NCBI GenBank assembly: GCA_020354155.1
Contig: CP070644.1
Coordinates: 182,328 to 190,282, forward strand
Reading direction: 5' to 3'
Source: Nitrospiraceae bacterium
GTDB taxonomy: Bacteria; Nitrospirota; Thermodesulfovibrionia; UBA6902
DNA length: 7,955 nt
Shown here: piece after piece, positions 6,568-7,955 of the stretch
Position numbering within the stretch: position 1 is the stretch's first letter
Layout: each line of letters begins with the position of its first letter
Translations under genes and position numbers: made by a program
The notes under the pieces: model-generated
Seen by the model: only the letters and a program-made list of their open reading frames with translations
What the model was told of the DNA's origin: nothing
Database searches by the model: none

Positions 6568-6614
6568 AACGAATAAAAAGTAGAACCTATCTCAAAATCA
6601 AATGTCCACTCGTT

Positions 6615-6689
6615 GTTATGCCCGCATGTCGTAAGCGGGCATCCAGAAGTGTTGAAAAAGACTGGATTCCCGCCTTCGCGGGAATGACG
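6615..6689. repeat. REPIN-like paired palindrome, family A copy 2
   Basis: The left arm is ATGCCCGC (6618-6625), a 9-base loop and GCGGGCAT (6635-6642). The right arm is ATTCCCGC (6666-6673), loop CTTC and GCGGGAAT (6678-6685), then GACG. The arms face each other through ATCCAG (6641-6646) and CTGGAT (6662-6667), with a 15-base spacer. The layout, loop length of the left arm and arm ends match the element at 1344-1458, so both belong to one family. The ATTCCC-N8-GGGAAT core resembles widely scattered intergenic repeats such as the Neisseria dRS3 type. Confidence 0.8.
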
Positions 6690-6765
6690 ACAAAAAGTTT
6701 ATTATTAATCAAATTCAATTTTAAGATAAGTTCTAGTTATTTTTTTTTGCCGATAGAATTATTTG

Positions 6766-6837
6766 CCACCCTGAATTCATTTCAGGGTCTCCTAACTTGA
6801 TGATACGTTGAGTTTCTGAAACAAGTTCAGAATGACA
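6766..6837. repeat. REPIN-like paired palindrome, family B
   Basis: The left hairpin is ACCCTGAA (6768-6775), loop TTCAT and TTCAGGGT (6781-6788). The right hairpin is TTCTGAA (6814-6820), loop ACAAG and TTCAGAA (6826-6832), followed by TGAC. Both arms share a CTGAA/TTCAG core and 5-base loops, are set about 25 bases apart, and are unrelated to the CCCGC/GCGGG arms of family A. CTGAA-ACAAG-TTCAG hairpins of this kind occur as dispersed intergenic repeats in several deltaproteobacterial-like and Nitrospirota genomes, from memory. Confidence 0.65.
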
Positions 6838-6869
6838 GCTCGTAGAGTGTTGACTTTCCGCAACAGGGA

Positions 6870-7955
6870 CTAACTATTATAATTCTTCTGGCCTAAATTA
6901 TAGACAATTTCCATGAACCGGGGAAATGACGTGTCGATGCAATCTGTGTCCGCCACGGTCGTCTCTTCCTCTGCAGTAAGCCCGGCAACGCTCATTGACA
7001 TTGCAATCCGGTGATCACCATGGCTGTTCACAGCTGCACCGAGTAAATCTTCACGGCCTTCGATAATGATGCCGTCATCGAGTTCTTCAATGGTCACTCC
7101 CATCTTTTTGAGCTCAGATGCCATGGCAGCAATCCTGTCAGATTCCTTGACTCGTAACTCCCCGGCACCCGTAATTTTCGTAGTGCCCTCAGCCTTTGCT
7201 GCCGCAACACAGAGGACGGGAAATTCATCAATGGCCCTCAGTACCCTGTCACCCCCGACACGAACGGCCCTCAGTCTTGCATGTCTGACCAGTATATCAG
7301 CAACAGGCTCACCGGATACTTCCCTGGTGTTCAGGAGCTCAAACTCCTTCTCCATCATGTCCTGCAAAATATCAAGAAGTCCGGTCCGTGTTGTATTGAT
7401 GCCCACGTTTTTTATCAGTACTTCGGAACCGGGTACGAGGAGTCCTGCAACGATAAAAAAGGCTGCTGAAGAAAAATCTCCGGGAACCGTCATATCCAGG
7501 GGATTCAGTTTCGCGATACCCGTGACGCTGACTTTTTTCCCATCAGTACGTACATCAACACCTGATGCCCTGAGCATCCTTTCTGTGTGGTCCCTCGACT
7601 TGCCGGGTTCTACTACACTGGTTTCCCCATCACAATAAAGACCCGCGAGCAGTATGGCTGATTTTACCTGAGCGCTTGCTATCGGCGATGTATACTGTAT
7701 GGGACGCAGATTGCCGCCCTGAATATGCAGGGGAGGGTATCCGCCTTTTTCAGAGACAATATCGGCTCCCATTGCAGTAAGAGGAGCAATGATTCTTTCC
7801 ATTGGTCTTTTCAGGAGAAATTGATCACCTGTCAATGTTGAAGAAAAAGGCTGTCCGGCAAGAACGCCGCTCATCAGTCTCATGGTCGTTCCCGAATTTC
7901 CGCAGTCAATGACATTGCCTGGAGCTGACAGGCCCTTTAACCCCTTGCCGGATAC
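6870..7955 (-). CDS. aroA: 3-phosphoshikimate 1-carboxyvinyltransferase (EPSP synthase), 5' end cut by window edge
   Basis: This enzyme joins phosphoenolpyruvate to shikimate 3-phosphate in the chorismate pathway. 361 residues are visible, about five-sixths of a typical 430. The frame stays open to the right edge, and the ATG at 7883 is internal: the 24 codons before it encode VSGKGLKGLSAPGNVIDCGN and then SGTT, completing the conserved GNSGTTMRLMSG loop. Other landmarks are GDQFLLKRPM, SAQVKSA (codons 7676-7662 for SAQVK), SRDHTERML (RDHTE at 7595-7581), NTTRTG (NTTR at 7397-7386), AIDEFPVL with the expected catalytic Asp, LRVKESDRIAAM, and HGDHRIAMS. The SAQxK, R-x-H-T-E and N-x-T-R motifs are those of class II EPSP synthases, as in Bacillus; class I enzymes of the E. 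coli type lack them. The stop is TAG at 6870. The start codon and ribosome site lie outside the window. Confidence 0.97.
   Translation of the reverse strand, partial: VSGKGLKGLSAPGNVIDCGNSGTTMRLMSGVLAGQPFSSTLTGDQFLLKRPMERIIAPLTAMGADIVSEKGGYPPLHIQGGNLRPIQYTSPIASAQVKSAILLAGLYCDGETSVVEPGKSRDHTERMLRASGVDVRTDGKKVSVTGIAKLNPLDMTVPGDFSSAAFFIVAGLLVPGSEVLIKNVGINTTRTGLLDILQDMMEKEFELLNTREVSGEPVADILVRHARLRAVRVGGDRVLRAIDEFPVLCVAAAKAEGTTKITGAGELRVKESDRIAAMASELKKMGVTIEELDDGIIIEGREDLLGAAVNSHGDHRIAMSMSVAGLTAEEETTVADTDCIDTSFPRFMEIVYNLGQKNYNS

Larger units (their letters stand above)
6568..6869. other. Gene-free gap between aroA and cmk, filled by repeats
   Basis: This 302-base gap contains two paired-palindrome elements, at 6615-6689 and 6766-6837, from different families. 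They are separated by an AT-rich stretch with a run of nine T (plus strand, 6740-6748). No gene is supported. The only open frame translates repeat sequence. None of the hairpins is followed by a T tract in the minus-strand direction, so I do not call an aroA terminator. A weak promoter match before cmk (6579-6608, minus strand) is not good enough to annotate. Confidence 0.65.

Noticed and set aside
6579..6608. Promoter for cmk
   Set aside because: TGGACA and TCTACT are 18 bases apart, but the -10 match is poor and such matches are expected by chance in this AT-rich gap.
6618..6800. 60-residue plus-strand open frame
   Set aside because: Its WIPAFAGMT segment is the well-known translation artefact of the GGATTCCCGCC...GGGAATGAC repeat.
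6768..6832. Intrinsic terminator for aroA
   Set aside because: The hairpins are clear but no T tract follows either of them in the minus-strand direction; the nearby homopolymer is A on that strand.
1344..6837. CRISPR array
   Set aside because: The repeats are isolated palindromic elements of differing length, not regularly spaced direct repeats with unique spacers, and no cas gene is present.
7881..7883. ATG as the start of aroA
   Set aside because: It falls in the middle of the conserved GNSGTTMRLMSG loop, and the frame continues open to the window edge.

Overview
This is an ordinary bacterial housekeeping segment. All eight genes lie on the minus strand, so the window reads right to left. 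In transcription order they are: aroA (5' end cut by the right edge), cmk, plsC, ispH, rpsA, sppA, an IHF-beta-like DNA-binding protein gene, and a cobA-hemD fusion (3' end cut by the left edge). The order cmk-plsC-ispH-rpsA-sppA-ihf, the six-domain S1, the short SppA and the fused CobA-HemD fit a Gram-negative-type anaerobic lineage such as Nitrospirota or Desulfobacterota. That placement is inferred from gene order and protein character only; no ribosomal RNA marker is present.

Region by region: 6870-7955 holds the C-terminal five-sixths or so of EPSP synthase, the last-but-one step to chorismate. A 302-base gap (6568-6869) contains no gene but two compact paired-palindrome repeats from two different families. 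From 6567 to 1602 runs a tight cluster: CMP kinase (pyrimidine nucleotides), a PlsC-type acyltransferase (phospholipid), IspH (isoprenoids, Fe-S enzyme), ribosomal protein S1, a membrane-anchored SppA peptidase and an IHF/HU-family protein. The gaps are 14 to about 57 bases, and plsC and ispH overlap by 20 bases, so this is probably one operon. The IHF gene has an additional good sigma70-type promoter of its own. A second gap (1287-1601) carries another copy of one repeat family. Last comes cobA-hemD, which makes uroporphyrinogen III and methylates it towards siroheme/cobalamin.

No new multi-gene system is visible; I found no defence, mobile, CRISPR or secretion module. The observations most worth a second look are the palindromic repeats. 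Two REPIN-like elements share the same paired-arm architecture, and one has a 27-base nested palindromic insertion. A third paired element belongs to a different family. A fourth palindrome flanked by 11-base direct repeats lies in frame inside the HemD coding sequence and adds about 20 residues to the enzyme. Smaller points are class II EPSP synthase motifs in AroA, an unusually long Shine-Dalgarno spacing before rpsA, a TTG start for sppA, and two near-identical 51-base stretches in different S1 domains of rpsA.
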